DNA of 64,000 nt from Marasmius tenuissimus (lineage: Eukaryota > Basidiomycota > Agaricomycetes > Agaricales > Marasmiaceae), in the NCBI GenBank assembly GCA_029532415.1, contig JAQOTA010000052.1, positions 1,116,001-1,180,000 on the forward strand. The letters are read 5' to 3'. Shown here piece by piece: positions 1 to 12,111 of this stretch. Position numbers and translations under genes: made by a program. The notes under the pieces were generated by a model. The model was not told the DNA's origin and did not search any database. It saw nothing but the letters and a program-made list of their open reading frames with translations. Positions within the stretch are counted from its first letter, which is position 1; each line of letters opens with the position of its first letter.

Positions 1-1942
1 GCCAAGAAGAGGTGAGTTCTCTTTCCTCCTTTGTGGCAACAACCAAAAAGCTGATTTCGCGTAGTTTCCTTGCAATACTTTGTGGTGAAAACGGAGAAAA
101 AGTGGAGCTCTTTGCAGGGACGTATCGTACCGCTCTGGGGCTTTCTCGGACGTTCATTCTTCCAGATTCCCCTCGTTCCTTGGAGCTGCAGTTGCAGGGT
201 GATGATCTCGTAGAAGTTTTTCTGGTATTCTCGCAAAACGTCTTCGGCTTGGAGCCTGCCACTGTGAGGGTGCGCGAGGTACGGATTGGTCGTGCGGAAC
301 GCAGAGCGGCCCGACGCCGCGCTAGGGAAGCGCGAGCAGACGCGGCCAACAACACCGGTAACAACGAAAACGAAACTGAACCACAGGCGGAGGACGAAAC
401 AAACGTCAACGTGAGTATCGGCGTCTCCGTAGCTGTAGGGTCGACCGTCGTTGCCACTGGCACTGGTCCCACCGATCCATCCACCCCAGCCCTTATCCCG
501 AGTGAACACCCTCAACAACATTCGGAAGACCGTCCGGCTTCATCGGAGGGCAATGTGGATGGAACGACCACCCCTGCGGAAGGTGGCGTCACTACGACCA
601 CTGCAGTTGCTCATGCAGAGGAGCTTGTGGCACTTGCCACAGCACAAATGGGGCCGTATACTACGTTCCAGCAGCTCTCGTTTGCCCCCAGGTTTCCCTT
701 GGCGTCGATCGCAGACGATTATGTCATTCCTCCCACCTATCCCGACTTCATAGACTACAAAACGGCTTATGAATCGGATTCGGGCGGAGTAACAACATTG
801 AGAAACGGATCTGAAAGTGGACACAGTAGTGCGGATGCCACTCAAGTTCAGTTCTCTCCGCCTGGGCTCCCGCTACCTACGCCGACGGCACCTTGCAGGT
901 GGTTCTATCTCGACCCGAAAGGAGTCGTTCATGGTAAGTCTGGACTCATATGCTTGTAACGGCTTGACTCACCTCCTCCAAAGGGCCGTGGAAAGCCTCG
1001 TTGATGCAATCGTGGTACAAGGATAGCCTATTACCCGCGGATCTCCCTGTGCGCAGAGAAGAAGATACGGAATTCACGCTCCTCAGGGACCTTAGACAAC
1101 AAAGTATTGATCCTACACATCCGTTTAGTCCTGGCGCGCCGGTCTCTCCCATCGTGAGACCACAGGAGCCGCCCAGGCCAGCCTCTATCTCAATCGATTC
1201 CTCCGCAACAGTCCCACCCTTCCAGCCGACCGACAAACCACTTCTCAAACCGATATCCTTACTTGCACAGCCAAAACATTTCGGGCCGCCAGCCCTATTT
1301 TATTCATCTCGGGGAGGGCATAGTACCACCATCGTCGATGCTCGCGGTAGATCGGTGCTAAAGGACCGGTTTTTCTGGAGCGATGATGATAACCCTACCA
1401 AAGACGATGACTCCAAACCGACCTCGCTAACTGGGCGGATGGGTGATGTGAAGCGAATCGAGGCCGTTGATATCAAGGACCGCTCAGTTCTTATTGCTAT
1501 GAGGCAAGGCGGCGTGGAAGCTGTGGATTTGGGGGATGCTCTTTTGCGACCAGCTGATTCCTCGCGCGGGTCACTACCCCAGTTCAACCCTGCGCCTTCG
1601 ACGATGAACCGAAGGCAGCCATTCGTTTGGAGGATCGGTACGCCCGTCTCAGTCTCCTCCAACTCGAATGCGTCGACAGTACTCCCGGCGACGCCAACCT
1701 CAGCATTCATGGGTGGCGGGAAACAAACAAAGTCCGGCGGCAGTCTTCCCCGCTCGACCAAGTCAGGACCGCTGTCAGCCAAGTCACCCACTGGTAAAAC
1801 CGATTTCAACCTCGGAGGTGATGCAGAACCGGAGTTCCACGATGAGGTTCTATTCCTGGGGCGGAAAGAGGACGAGATATATATTTGCGAGAGGAACGCT
1901 GGATCGTTCAGGATTTTGCGGCTCTGTCCAACAAATTCATGA
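1..1942 (+). CDS. GYF-domain protein, 5' end outside the window
   Basis: Left-truncated gene. Visible exons are 1-11, 65-933 and 984-1942; the introns start GTGAGT and GTAAGT, and the frame is open for 612 visible codons to a TGA at 1940-1942. A GYF domain (visible residues about 280-345) spans the second intron: WFYLDPKG, then GPW, a Met-Gln-Ser-Trp-Tyr helix and LPVRR. GYF domains bind proline-rich ligands; in Smy2/GIGYF proteins they act in mRNA repression and vesicle transport, so a cytosolic adaptor role is inferred. About 100 residues near the left edge carry TFILPDSPRSL, a conserved-looking acidic/hydrophobic stretch and an Arg-rich helix that I do not recognise. The rest is Ser/Thr/Pro-rich. 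The last 40 codons could be spliced differently, as another frame stays open past the stop. Confidence 0.72.
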
Positions 1943-2142
1943 CACACGACGGTATAGACAGGATGGGATTTTGCACAAAAGAATACCACTATTACTCCAG
2001 ATTATATGACCCTTTGGTAATCTTCCGGAAGACTGTGACCTGGCAATGTATCTCTATCACTCAATACATTCTTTTATAATCTTTTGAGCAAGCCCGCTGC
2101 CTTTACATGTTACGCAGCAGCAGTCACCAGGCTAAAGCCAAA

Positions 2143-2173
2143 TAAACCCCAACCCTAATTCCCCTAAACCTAA
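2143..2173 (+). promoter_or_regulatory. Telobox-like CCCTAA motifs upstream of the RAP1-like gene
   Basis: CAACCCTAA lies at 2150-2158, followed by CCCTAAACCTAA at 2162-2173, 48-71 bp before the proposed start codon at 2221. CCCTAA is the C-rich strand of the TTAGGG telomere repeat used by most basidiomycetes. In yeasts such boxes in promoters are bound by Tbf1/Teb1-type Myb proteins. The motif is seen; its use as a regulator is inferred. Confidence 0.5.
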
Positions 2174-2220
2174 TTCCACCTCAAACCCTGACCCCAATCT
2201 CGGAGTACCAAGAGTATACA

Positions 2221-3959
2221 ATGGTGAAGCACTTGTTGCAAAACTCTCATGACAATGCTAAACCATAACAGAGTCAGCTTTTCGTGGGTGATACAGGGAC
2301 CCCCATCCAATTTTTTATTCAAGAAGACATCTCGCAAGACATCAGGGATCATCTCCTCCAAACAATCGCTGTGGGCTATCGCAACCTCGTCTTGTGCTCT
2401 GATCGATTAACAGACACGTTCAGGCTCATGGAGGCGAAGTCATAGGAGGAAGCGTACCGCCCAGCGGAAGTATAGTACTCATTGAGCTAGGGAAACCTGA
2501 CGCAGAGCGTCTGCTTCGTGAGCGAACGCGACCGGACGTCAGATTGCACGTTGTGCCCTATACATATGTCGAAGCATGCCAAACCGCTGGTGCATTGCTG
2601 AAGCAGATATTCGTAGAGGAGCCTGGATTCCAGCCAATGTCGATTCATATCCACGAGAGTATTCAGAATCCCAAGTTCAGAGACGAAATCACGTCCCGAA
2701 TTCTCGTAAGTATCGTTCCCGACTGGTTTTCTTCTTTTCCTGACACCTTGTTCTCCCAAGTATGCGGGCGGTAATCCTTTCTCTGCGTTACAGGATGCTC
2801 GAGTCATAATCGCCGATTCCAAAACGCCAGTTTTCGCCACTCTCGTGAAAGTCACTCATCACAGTCCGAACAAATATGTGGAGTCTTTGGAATGGGTGAA
2901 TCGATGTTTAGAGAAGGAATCGGTGTCGTTTACCCCGCACGTCTACAAGAATCCTGGAGGCAGACGAGCAGGAGAAGAGTACGCTTCTTCTCCCAGTTTC
3001 ACCATAGACTGTTTACTGACCTCTGATACCTCCCGCAAAGGCGTACACAGTTCAACGACGAGGACGAAAGGAAGCTATGCGAGTGGATTGCCCTCAAAAT
3101 TCCTTACAAGGAGACAGGCGGAAGAACGGGAAACAAACTATACATGCAACTATGCGAAATGGTGAGCATCCTAGTCTTCTGTTGACCTTCGCGGCAACTA
3201 AATGTAGTTGTAGAAGGACATGCCAGGATACACATGGGTTCAGAGGCATACCTGGCAATCCTGGCGTGAGCGATACAAAAAGCATGCCGAGAAGCTCGAC
3301 AAAATCATAGATGAGATTGTCCACGAGACGAAACCCAATCCCGGCGACAAAGTACAGTACGGGTATGTCCGACAAGAAGAAGACGATAAACCAAGAAAGA
3401 AGCGAAAACGAGCGGCACCTAAAAACGGGATTGAGTCACTACAACAGCCCCCGCCCGAATTCGTAGTAGGAGCAAGCACTGACTCCCAGGTTCTTCCGGG
3501 GGCTGTATATCAACCAGAGAACGTCCCAGTGCCTTTCCTGCCGGTCCTGGCCCAGAAGCCTGGGTCTGGTACCACCAACGAGGATGAGAATGCTAATTGG
3601 GCGGTTCGTCTAGCGGATGGTGTTCTCCCACCTTGGGCTAAACGAAGTGCACAGGACGAAAAAAAGCTGAAGATGATGTGAGTAGATCGTGGTTTTGCTT
3701 CCCATCTAGCTTCCCCCCCCTCAATCATGATTCTAGAGAACCTCTCGACCAAGCTACTGCCTCTCAGCAAACTATGCAGGCGATGGTCGTCGTTGCAGAA
3801 CATGTCGTTGACCAAAGTCTGAGGGGAATTGCGGAGCAACATCGTTTCACGCTCGAGGAGGTCAGGGAATACTATGACAGGTGTGGGGATATGGAGCGGA
3901 CGAGCAGGAGATTCCAAAAGATGCGAGAACATCTCAACCTTCTGCCGGACGAGCCGTAA
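2221..3959 (+). CDS. RAP1: Rap1-like telomere protein (BRCT + Myb)
   Basis: Seven exons: 2221-2223, 2272-2370, 2424-2705, 2794-2978, 3041-3161, 3214-3677, 3737-3959 (458 aa). The ATG-only first exon is inferred from a GTGAAG donor and AACAG acceptor that open a BRCT-like start (MSQLFVGD). Residues about 5-150 form a BRCT domain with FFIQEDI and HGGEVIGG. Residues about 190-265 match the Rap1/TERF2IP Myb domain: GGRTGNKLY, then WVQRHTWQSWRERYKKH. A basic, proline-containing linker and a short charged helical C-terminus follow (EEVREYYDRCGDMERT), where Rap1 proteins carry their protein-interaction region. Known role: shelterin component at telomeres, usually recruited by a TRF/Taz1-like protein. 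Length is within the usual Rap1 range. The intron at 3162-3213 could end at the nearer AG. Confidence 0.85.
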
Positions 3960-4179
3960 AGCAGGTTTGGGCGACACGAACCCACGCAGCGCGTAGTGCG
4001 AACCAAGTGCGAATACTATCTCTTACTCAAATCTCGCTATCGTTTCTTGTTTAATGTTCATCTTCACCCTGAGAGCTATGGCGCAAACTCCTGCGTACTG
4101 GTTGGTGGAGGAGGTATTAGAATACATAGGTGAATTATGGTACCTTTCCTAGGGCATTCCAACTAGTGTTCACTGGTAC

Positions 4180-5699
4180 CTACGGAAGATCGAACTCAGT
4201 CAAGAGTTTATAATCCGCTGCTCGGACGGGCGCCGAAGGACTATCAAAGATCTTGCGTTTCCTGCAAATAATAGCTTGTGCCTCACGAATAACAGTGATC
4301 ATGAGTAGCAAGACGCACTTTTCTCCCGCAGCGGCGGATGGGAAAGAACCAAACAGGTCCGGATGCTTGGGCAGCGGTGATTCGCTGAAAGGAGAACCTT
4401 AGCATGAAAGAGACGAGCGGGCAATGGGAATGTACAAACGTGAAATAAGGATGTTGAAGCGCCTCATCTGCTGTAATTCTGCGCTCTGGATCGTACGTCA
4501 GAAGCGATATCATGAGGTCGAGTCCTGCAGTGGTGAGATACGGGAATTTCTGGCGGAACTGGTGGGGTTGTGGTGACGGGAGTGTGATGGTTTTCGCAAG
4601 CGGGAGGGCAGTATACTCTGGCCATGAGTCCTTCGTAGGGGGTCCCAGCAATTTGAAAATCATGGAAATCAGCTCCAGCTCGCCTTTCGCTTGGAAAAGC
4701 GGTTCTTTGGAGAGGAGTTCTGCGAAGATGCATCCGACGGACCACATATCGACTGCCGTCGAGTATTTCTCCGCGCCGAGCAGAATTTCAGGAGCCCTTT
4801 GATGATGCTTGAGAGTTATAAGACGGTCTAGAACGAGAGAGTCGCACCGATACCAGAGGGTAACCACAAGCTGGGTCATTCCCCCCACGCCCACAGGGTC
4901 TCCATACCGCCTCGCAAGACCGAAGTCCGCAACTTTGATAGTCCCTCTGTTGTTCATGAGCAGATTGCTTGTCTTAAGATCGCGATGTAGTATCCAGTTG
5001 GAATGACAGTGCTTCACGGCTGAAAGCAGCTGGAGCATCAAAGTCTTGACCTCAGATTGTAGAAATGGCGTGGGCATGAGGGTGAGAAGGGACTTGAGGT
5101 CGTGTTCGATAAAGTCCATTACTACAAAGACTCTTGGAATGTTTATGACCAGCATGGAGTGCATATCATCAAATGTTCTTTAAAAATTGAGTGAGCTTTG
5201 CGACGTACTGTGTCAGTGTATCGCCCACTACTACCTCCCTCACTCTGACCACATTTTCGTGTCGACACGAGATAAGCGCGTTGATTTCGCGAAGGGCAGT
5301 TATCGGAAACCCGTTCTTTTCCTCGTCGAGCTTGAACTTTTTGAGTGCCACGATATCGCCGGTCTGCTTGTCTCTGGCCCGAAAAACGACGCCATATGAT
5401 CCTTCTTCTATCTGGTTCAACCGTTCATAGCTGTAGACGGATCGAGAGGGTAAAATTGGAGGATGAAATGTCCGAGGCGGAACATAGATACTATGTGAGT
5501 TTCGAACGAAGGAAAGTCCAGGCTGAGCTGGGGATTGTGCTGGTGGAGGAGACGGCTCTGCTGAGAGTTCAGATGCACGGGTATTTTTGGGCCTGACACG
5601 TCGCTTGGGCTGAGGAGCAGACTGCAATTCTTCGTCGTCTTGTTCCTGCCATTTCGAGCGCTTTCTTGAGGGTGTCGACGATCCGGGCTCTTCTGACAT
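4180..5699 (-). CDS. CDK11: CDK11-type cyclin-dependent kinase
   Basis: Exons on the minus strand: 5699-5209, 5132-4848, 4796-4440, 4384-4319, 4261-4180 (426 aa). A basic Ser/Pro-rich N-terminus (about 110 aa) precedes a full kinase domain: [11 protein letters not shown] glycine loop, VALKK lysine, PITALRE alpha-C helix, [10 protein letters not shown] catalytic loop, [32 protein letters not shown] and [13 protein letters not shown] are typical of the CDK11/PITSLRE family rather than CDK9. The C-terminus ends [19 protein letters not shown], which I associate with fungal members and which supports the last two introns. Known role of the family: cyclin-L-dependent kinase in transcription and splicing. 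The start at 5699 (MSEEPGSS) is the nearest to the low-complexity region; an in-frame ATG lies further upstream at 5819. Divergent from the Arf GEF gene. Confidence 0.9.
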
Positions 5700-5961
5700 G
5701 GTCCAGCGTTGGTCCAGCGTCCACTGAGGTCCACAGATTCCGCAACCAGGGCCGCTGAGAATGGGCCGACGGCGACAGGGTGGAATAGGCGCCCACAAAT
5801 TAGGTTCGTGTGACGACAATCACCGTCAGTCACACGGCGAGCTCGCCATTCCCTCCAACGTTCACACTCCCCTCAGCGATGGGCCTCACCCAAATAACGA
5901 CAGATTAGTTCACTCATAGCTTCTCACTGAGTTACTTTACTCGTTCTCTCCGTAATAATTC

Positions 5962-8900
5962 ATGGTTGGCTTCTTTGGGTCCAGTCCAAAACGTCCCCCT
6001 CACCACAACGATACAGCTCGTCCACCCCCTGCCTACAAGGAAAACGAATCGTCACCAGTTCTCTTCTCAGAAACAACAATAACTAGGACCGAAGTAGTTA
6101 CGACAACTACACAGACAACCACTCATTTCTTTACCCCACCGTGGAGGAAGAGACCCGGAACATCCACCATTGTTTCACCTCCGACCACAGTGCCTGAGCC
6201 TGGAATGGCTGTGGAATCCGCACCTTCACCCAGGTCATCGAGCTTCAAAGTGGACAAGGCATTACCTCCTACCCCGAAGACAGAACAAGCCAAAGCTTCT
6301 TACTTTGCTCCTTCTAGACAACCATCTACGGAGGAGAGTGTAGAAGCAATCAGAAGGCCACCCTTGCTGTCTTTCCCCGATCCATCTCCTTCTAGGATAT
6401 CATTGAAGTCACGGCCCTCCTCGTCAACTGCAGCGCTGGCGCATGCTGCTTTGGGACTCGGCCTACCTCACGTACTTCCTCACGCTTCGACTTCATCTTC
6501 CGAGATAAACACAATCGCATTCTCCTCGTCGTCGGAAGAATCCCCTGTTATACCGACCGGACTAGAGTCTCGGCGCAGTAAAGGCAGGGCGATTTCTGCG
6601 GTCGACCAACCAGAACAGACAGACTCTGGACCGAGGCATCGAAAAACCCGCGGGTTATCTTTAGGTCCTGGATCGTTTCTGAGTTTTGGGTCTTCTGAAG
6701 CTAAGGGCAAGGGGAAAGAGAAGGAAAGCGCCTCCAGCTCGACTCTCTCTCCGACCAAAACTCTCGTTCGCAAATCCTCTTTCTGGTCTCGAAAGAAGAA
6801 TTCGCTCGGTGGAGGTAGTTCAGAACCTTCGTTTCAGGCACATCAAGCACCAACTCCACCCAAGGAGCTTTTTGTGCCTCTGCCCACTTTCACTCCCATC
6901 TCTCCGTTCAATGTGGACCTGTCGTCGCCTGCAGCGGATCGGCAATCGCACCACACTCGTGGACTATCCAGAAGTCACTCAGACCGGATCGGAGCAGGCA
7001 GCTCCCGCCAACCTCCCCGAAGGGCAGAAAATCCTTTGGTCGGCGACCCTCCACCCAAAAAACGGCGACCGCCTCGTCGCCCCGCCACTGCGGATGGACC
7101 GAGCCCGAGTACTGCTAAATTCCTGCCTGACATCCCTGGTCCTCTTACCGAGTCCCCTCTTCCCACACCACCTCTAACCAATATTCCAATTATGGAACCC
7201 CCCAAACAGGGACCCACATCGAACACCTCCGACTTCCTGCGTCCGCGCGCACAAACCAATCCACCATTTCTCCATCGCCTCTCAATGAACATATTTTCCT
7301 CGTCGCCCGCTCAGCCCGTGCCCGCGTCACCCTCTTTACCAACACCTCCCGCACGGACTTCGTCTTCCAAACGATCGATGGAGATCCCTAAGCCCCAGGT
7401 AGATGAGGAAACTCCGCAGGGTTATTTGAAACGGCTGGAGGCATCTGTCAGCAAGTCTGAGATAGCAGGCATCTTGGCCTCAACGTACGCATTGCTCTTA
7501 CCTTCACGTTGAGGTTATTCTAATGTCCTGCATTGTAGAACCGACCCGTTTCACGTCGAGTGTTTGAAGATGTACATAAACCAGTTCGACTTCAAAGAAG
7601 ACCCTTTGGACGTGGCGCTTCGTCGATTACTCATGGATGTCGGCCTTCCCAGAGAAACTCAACAGATAGATCGCGTCATGGAGGCTTTTGCTTCACGTTA
7701 TCATCACAGTCATGCTGGTCTCTTTACTTCCGAAGGTCTGGTCATACAACCTTACTCACGAAGACAAATCTCAATGAACCTTTGACTAGATCATCCTTAC
7801 ATCCTCGCCTTCAGCCTCATTATGTTACACACCGACGCTTTCAACAAATCAAACAAGCGTAAGATGACCAAGGCAGATTACATCAAGAACACCCGGCTTC
7901 CCGGAGTCGCACCGGAAGTTCTGGATGTATGTGTCAACTTCCGAGCGCAATCCGCCAGTATCTCATACCCGTTTTTCCAGTGTTTCTATGATAACATCGT
8001 TTTCGCCCCGTTCATCTTCGTCGAAGATCCCGTGGATGTGAATGGTCAGCGGGGATTGGTTACAGAGAGTACACCATCCAGGCTCTCCATTGGCAACGTG
8101 GCTTCTCCTTCCATGACGGGTGGAAATGGTTCGACTATCTTGGGTAAAGGCAATAACAAGGTTGACCCTTATTATCTTATTTCGAATGTTGGTTTTCCTT
8201 GCTATCTGTTGCGAGAAGTGATCTGACCGTACTTGCCCACAGAATCTATTGTCCCCGTTACGCGTCGATGTCCAGGAGTTTATTCCGCTTGAAGAACCCT
8301 ACCTCTACGAGGGTACGTGTGGTCCATGGGACGAGAGGGAACTGCAAAGGTCATTCGCGCAACCGAACACGGTGGAGGTCGGGCCTGACCCGTCGCGCGT
8401 GAATCCTGCGATGTTCAACCTCAGCGTTGCGGGTGGCCCACCGAGTCCCCTAGTTGGTACGCTGGGATCGTCCAGTACCGATCGACATCCTGTTCCAGAG
8501 GCTGCCACCCTCAAGGTCACCAAAGTCGGCATACTAAATCGAAAGGACGATGTACTAGTTGGCGGGAAGAAGGCCTCAAACAGGAAGTGGAGGCCTTGGG
8601 CCGTCATCCTGACTGGTTCCCAACTCTTACTCTTTCGGGATCCGTCTTGGGCGCGTACGTTGTTCTCGGAACAGCTGTCGAGCCAGACTTTCAGGCCAGA
8701 TGAGCTTCTCTCCGTTAAGGACTGCATCGCTGTGTTCGACAAGTCCTACACCAAGGTAGCGTACGATGCTTGAACGGGGTAGATTTCACAAGCTGATGCA
8801 CGCCTATCCTTTGTTAATACTAGCACGAATGCACTTTCCGGTTTGTCATGCCCGATGGACGCCACATACTATGGGGCGCTTCGACGGACGAGGATATGAA

Positions 8901-10275
8901 CCAATGGATATCTAGGATCAACTATGCTAGTGCGTTCAAGTCGACGGGAGTCCGCATGAGGCCGCTAGGCATGTCAGGGCGGGATGTTCACTTGACTGGC
9001 GTCGCCGCAGCCACATCGCATCTCCATGACCTGCAGTATACTCAGGGACATCCGAGGGTGAAGAATTGGGACAAGGACAGTTCTCGAGATCTCATGGGTA
9101 TGCTTGTTGGAGACGTATCGACGTCCACTCCGGTTAAGAAGCCTCCTGGTAGAAGAGTGACTATTGCGGGTGGAATGATCATGGATTCCCCTGAAGCACC
9201 TGAGGTCGAAGGCGCTGACCAGTTCATTGCGACGTTCGACCAGGTCAAGGCTGATTTGGCAGCGGGACGGTCTGCTTCACCTGATGGAGTTCCTGACGAT
9301 GACGACAGCTTGGCGCGTCCAAGTGCTGAAGACTCTGGTGCCTGTCCTGTGTCGCCGGAGTCCCTATTGAATGACAGCCAAAAACTGCCTTCTCGCTCCA
9401 GGGTCGTCCTCTCTAAAGTCGAGTCACTCGATTCCAAGATATCGGCCTCCCAAACGCAGCTTGATTCAGATATGCGATTCGTCAAGAACATCGTCACCCT
9501 TACCCCCTTCCAGCGCGCGACCCGCGAGCGACTCATAGTGGCTGTTCAAGGCGTAGCCAAGCGAATCATGCAGACTCGCCTGGACATTGCAAAGTTCTCG
9601 TGTCACAGGGACGTACTCTTTCGTGACCTAGCCGCGGAAGCACAGGACTGGAGCCGAGCGAAGAAGGAGGCTTTACGAGTCGCTACGGAAACCCTGCAGA
9701 GTCAACAGCAGCAACAGCAGCAGAATAGTCCCGCACGAAGAAGTAAAGACCGCTCCAAGGCCGTACCCCACATGACATTTTCGTATCATGAAACCGATGC
9801 CAATCCGGCTTCATCTTCATCGGTCTCCCTGCCATCTAGCCCGTGCACACCATCCCCGCCTTCTCTACCTAGACCGGAATCTGCCACTGGGTCAGTACAG
9901 TCATTCCACTCTGCGTTAGACTTTGCACCAGAATGGTCGGCCCCGGATGATCAGGATGCATCTGCATCTGACCTTTTGGGAACTGGAAGCAAGTCACGGA
10001 CGATTAGCATGGAATCAATGCAGAATAGTAGTGGTGGCTCATGGCGGGAAAGCGAAACGCCACAGGAGAGTCTAACTACGGTTACAGATGGAACGTCACC
10101 CCGGACGAGCGACGAGGTGCGGACGCATGAAAAATTCTATACTGCGCAGGAGGAGGAGGCAGAGGAATGGAATAAGACACGATGTGCACACCGAGTGTCG
10201 CTAGTACGAATGCCCTCTGTTCTCGAATATGGGAGACTACGGACGAATAATCGTAATGAGGGAATTAATGAGTAG
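5962..10275 (+). CDS. Sec7-PH Arf guanine nucleotide exchange factor
   Basis: Six exons: 5962-7484, 7539-7735, 7790-7926, 7981-8187, 8243-8755, 8824-10275 (1342 aa). The first 500 residues are Ser/Pro-rich and disordered. A Sec7 domain follows (about 510-690): FHVECLKMYINQFDF, LPRETQQIDRVMEAFASRY with the catalytic glutamate in PRET, then ILAFSLIMLHTDAFN and MTKADYIKNTR. A PH domain (about 850-990) has KVGILNRKDD, RKWRPWAVIL and HECTFRFVMPDGR. A coiled-coil C-terminal region (TPFQRATRERL, KRIMQTRLD) is like that of EFA6/Yel1 proteins. Known role of the family: loading GTP on Arf at the plasma membrane, with the PH domain binding lipid. A run of seven Gln lies in the C-terminal part. The exact subfamily (EFA6 versus Yel1) is inferred. 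Confidence 0.88.
9703..9723 (+). repeat. CAA/CAG run encoding seven Gln
   Basis: Seven consecutive glutamine codons (CAA and CAG mixed) after the coiled-coil region of the Arf GEF. A short run of mixed codons, so less prone to slippage than pure CAG. Confidence 0.8.
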
Positions 10276-10500
10276 ATTAAATGAATGACATTGGGTATTA
10301 GACGGAGCTCATATTGTAATTGTAACAGTTGTTGTGCAATGTGGTGGAACATGTCGCTCACAATTTGATATTGCCATTGGGATCCCGATCCTGTTGTGAT
10401 TTGATTTTTTCTCAGAGGTTCGGCTAGATGGCGCAGCCCCGCAGGGCGGAGTCACCGTCTCGGTAATGCTTTCTTCTTGTCCACCATCTTCTCTGCAATA

Positions 10501-12111
10501 ATGGCATCCATAATGGCCAACATTGGCAGCTCTGGCAGCGATGTCGATGCCAATGAGCAACCAAAGCGGAATTTGCGTAACAGATTCTCACTTCGGCTGT
10601 TCAACTTGTCCCCGTCACCCGTTAGTGGAAAATCAAGTCAAACGTCTACTATATCCTCTCTTGGTCCTTCCTCTCCTCCGCTTTCCCCTTCTTTCTCTTC
10701 CTTTTCTCACTCCCATTCACTTTCAACAACAAGCGCTCCCCATTCTTTCCCATTTAATCCCTTCGTTCCGCCTCCCATGGACAGTACGCGTTCTACCTCG
10801 ACTGTCGACGTTCCTCCGACAACCAACGAGCTCAATCCTCAGGAGAAGGCCATTTTATTGCGAAAGACGCGTAAACTCAGCAGAGTCTTTGGTGAAGTCC
10901 CGTCATCCATCCAACAGGCTTCTCAGTTCCACCCACCCGTCTACGGGTTTGGTCATACCTCCAGTGGCTCCAGCTCTTCCTCATCACATCGAAGATCTGT
11001 CTCGTCAGTGTCTACCGTCACATCCCAGGCGTCTTCAAAGCGCCGGCACGTTGCTCGAAAAGCTCCGTCTCAGCCCAACATAAGAGTCAGCATGCTTGAT
11101 GAAGGAGACGAACCTCTGGAAACACCCAAACTTCCGAAGTCCTCGTCGACGAGCGAGGCAGACTCGTCATCCAGTACTGCCACGCCAGGACCTGTGACTG
11201 GCCCTATATCCTACGAGCACATAAATCGTATACGACTGGCGAAACTTCGACGGCGCCTAGGTGAAGACAAATTACCCCCAGATGTCCTTTCATCGGCAGT
11301 TCGACAATCCAATCGCGCGGACGATTTGCAATTCCGCAAAAGTATGGATGCTGTTCCTCTACGACGCGGTCATTCTCGCAGTTCTTCCTTGAAACCACCA
11401 CTCAGAAGGTCGCGTTCGACTGTACCTGAGGTGTCGGCAAAGTCTATGCCGTCAGTTGACGACCCGGTTGAATTCCATCGCCGTTACGTTCAGAATTTCG
11501 GCTGTGAAGGCAGGGTAACGCAAGCTACGCGAAAAGACACTCAACAGGTTCGACTCCATTATTGACTCGGTATGTATTGTCCGTGCTAACCGACTTCTGT
11601 TTCAAAGTTACCTCTTGAACAAGAGCCGCCGCAATACGTGGACGTCGCTCCCGCGCTCCCATCCAAGCCATCGGATACATCAGACCAACAGCAGCTACAA
11701 CAGCAACATAACTTTTTCTCTGTGGCTGGCGCGATGGAGGATAATTTTGTTTCACCAAACGCGGCAACAGAGTCTGATGACCGCGATTCCGTTATTAATA
11801 TTTCGCCGGATGATCCTGATCAACAATCGCGTGCTCAGGCTGCTAGGACAGCGTTTCAGGAACGGCGACGACGGGCTGCCAAGCTCGCTCAATTTTTTGG
11901 CGTCGGATACCACGACCTCTCCGGGTCGTTGCCCATTTCCGACCTTGCGTCGCACACCTCATACCGGCCATCATCTCAGTCGAGTCCTGCAGTGCAGGTT
12001 GATATCGCGATGAAGGGCCGTCGCTTTTGGGGTGGTGGCGACGAAAGATGGACATATAAAGATGCAGATATGGTGGACGTGATTGATAGATTGCGCGACC
12101 TTAGAGCGTAA
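10501..12111 (+). CDS. Uncharacterised serine-rich protein
   Basis: Two exons, 10501-11547 and 11608-12111 (516 aa), joined across a GT-AG intron with GTGCTAAC as branch site. I do not recognise a domain. The N-terminal 300 residues are Ser/Pro-rich with basic patches, and several R-R-x-S contexts look like kinase sites (inference). Less biased segments are LNPQEKAILLRKTRKLSRVFGEVP (about 120-140; the centre is KAILLRKTRKLSRVFGE), SYEHINRIRLAKLRRRLGE (about 245-265) and the very C-terminus, which reads RRAAKLAQFFGVGYHDLS and ends WTYKDADMVDVIDRLRDLRA. Those blocks look conserved and could be short binding motifs. ATG at 10501 is the first in frame. Same strand as the GEF, 225 bp downstream. 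Confidence 0.7.

Noticed and set aside
12..64. Start of a protein at position 12
   Set aside because: It would begin at GTG, which is the GTGAGT donor of an intron; the gene continues off the left edge.
10477..10500. Upstream start of the serine-rich gene
   Set aside because: The codon is TTG; the first ATG in frame is 10501.
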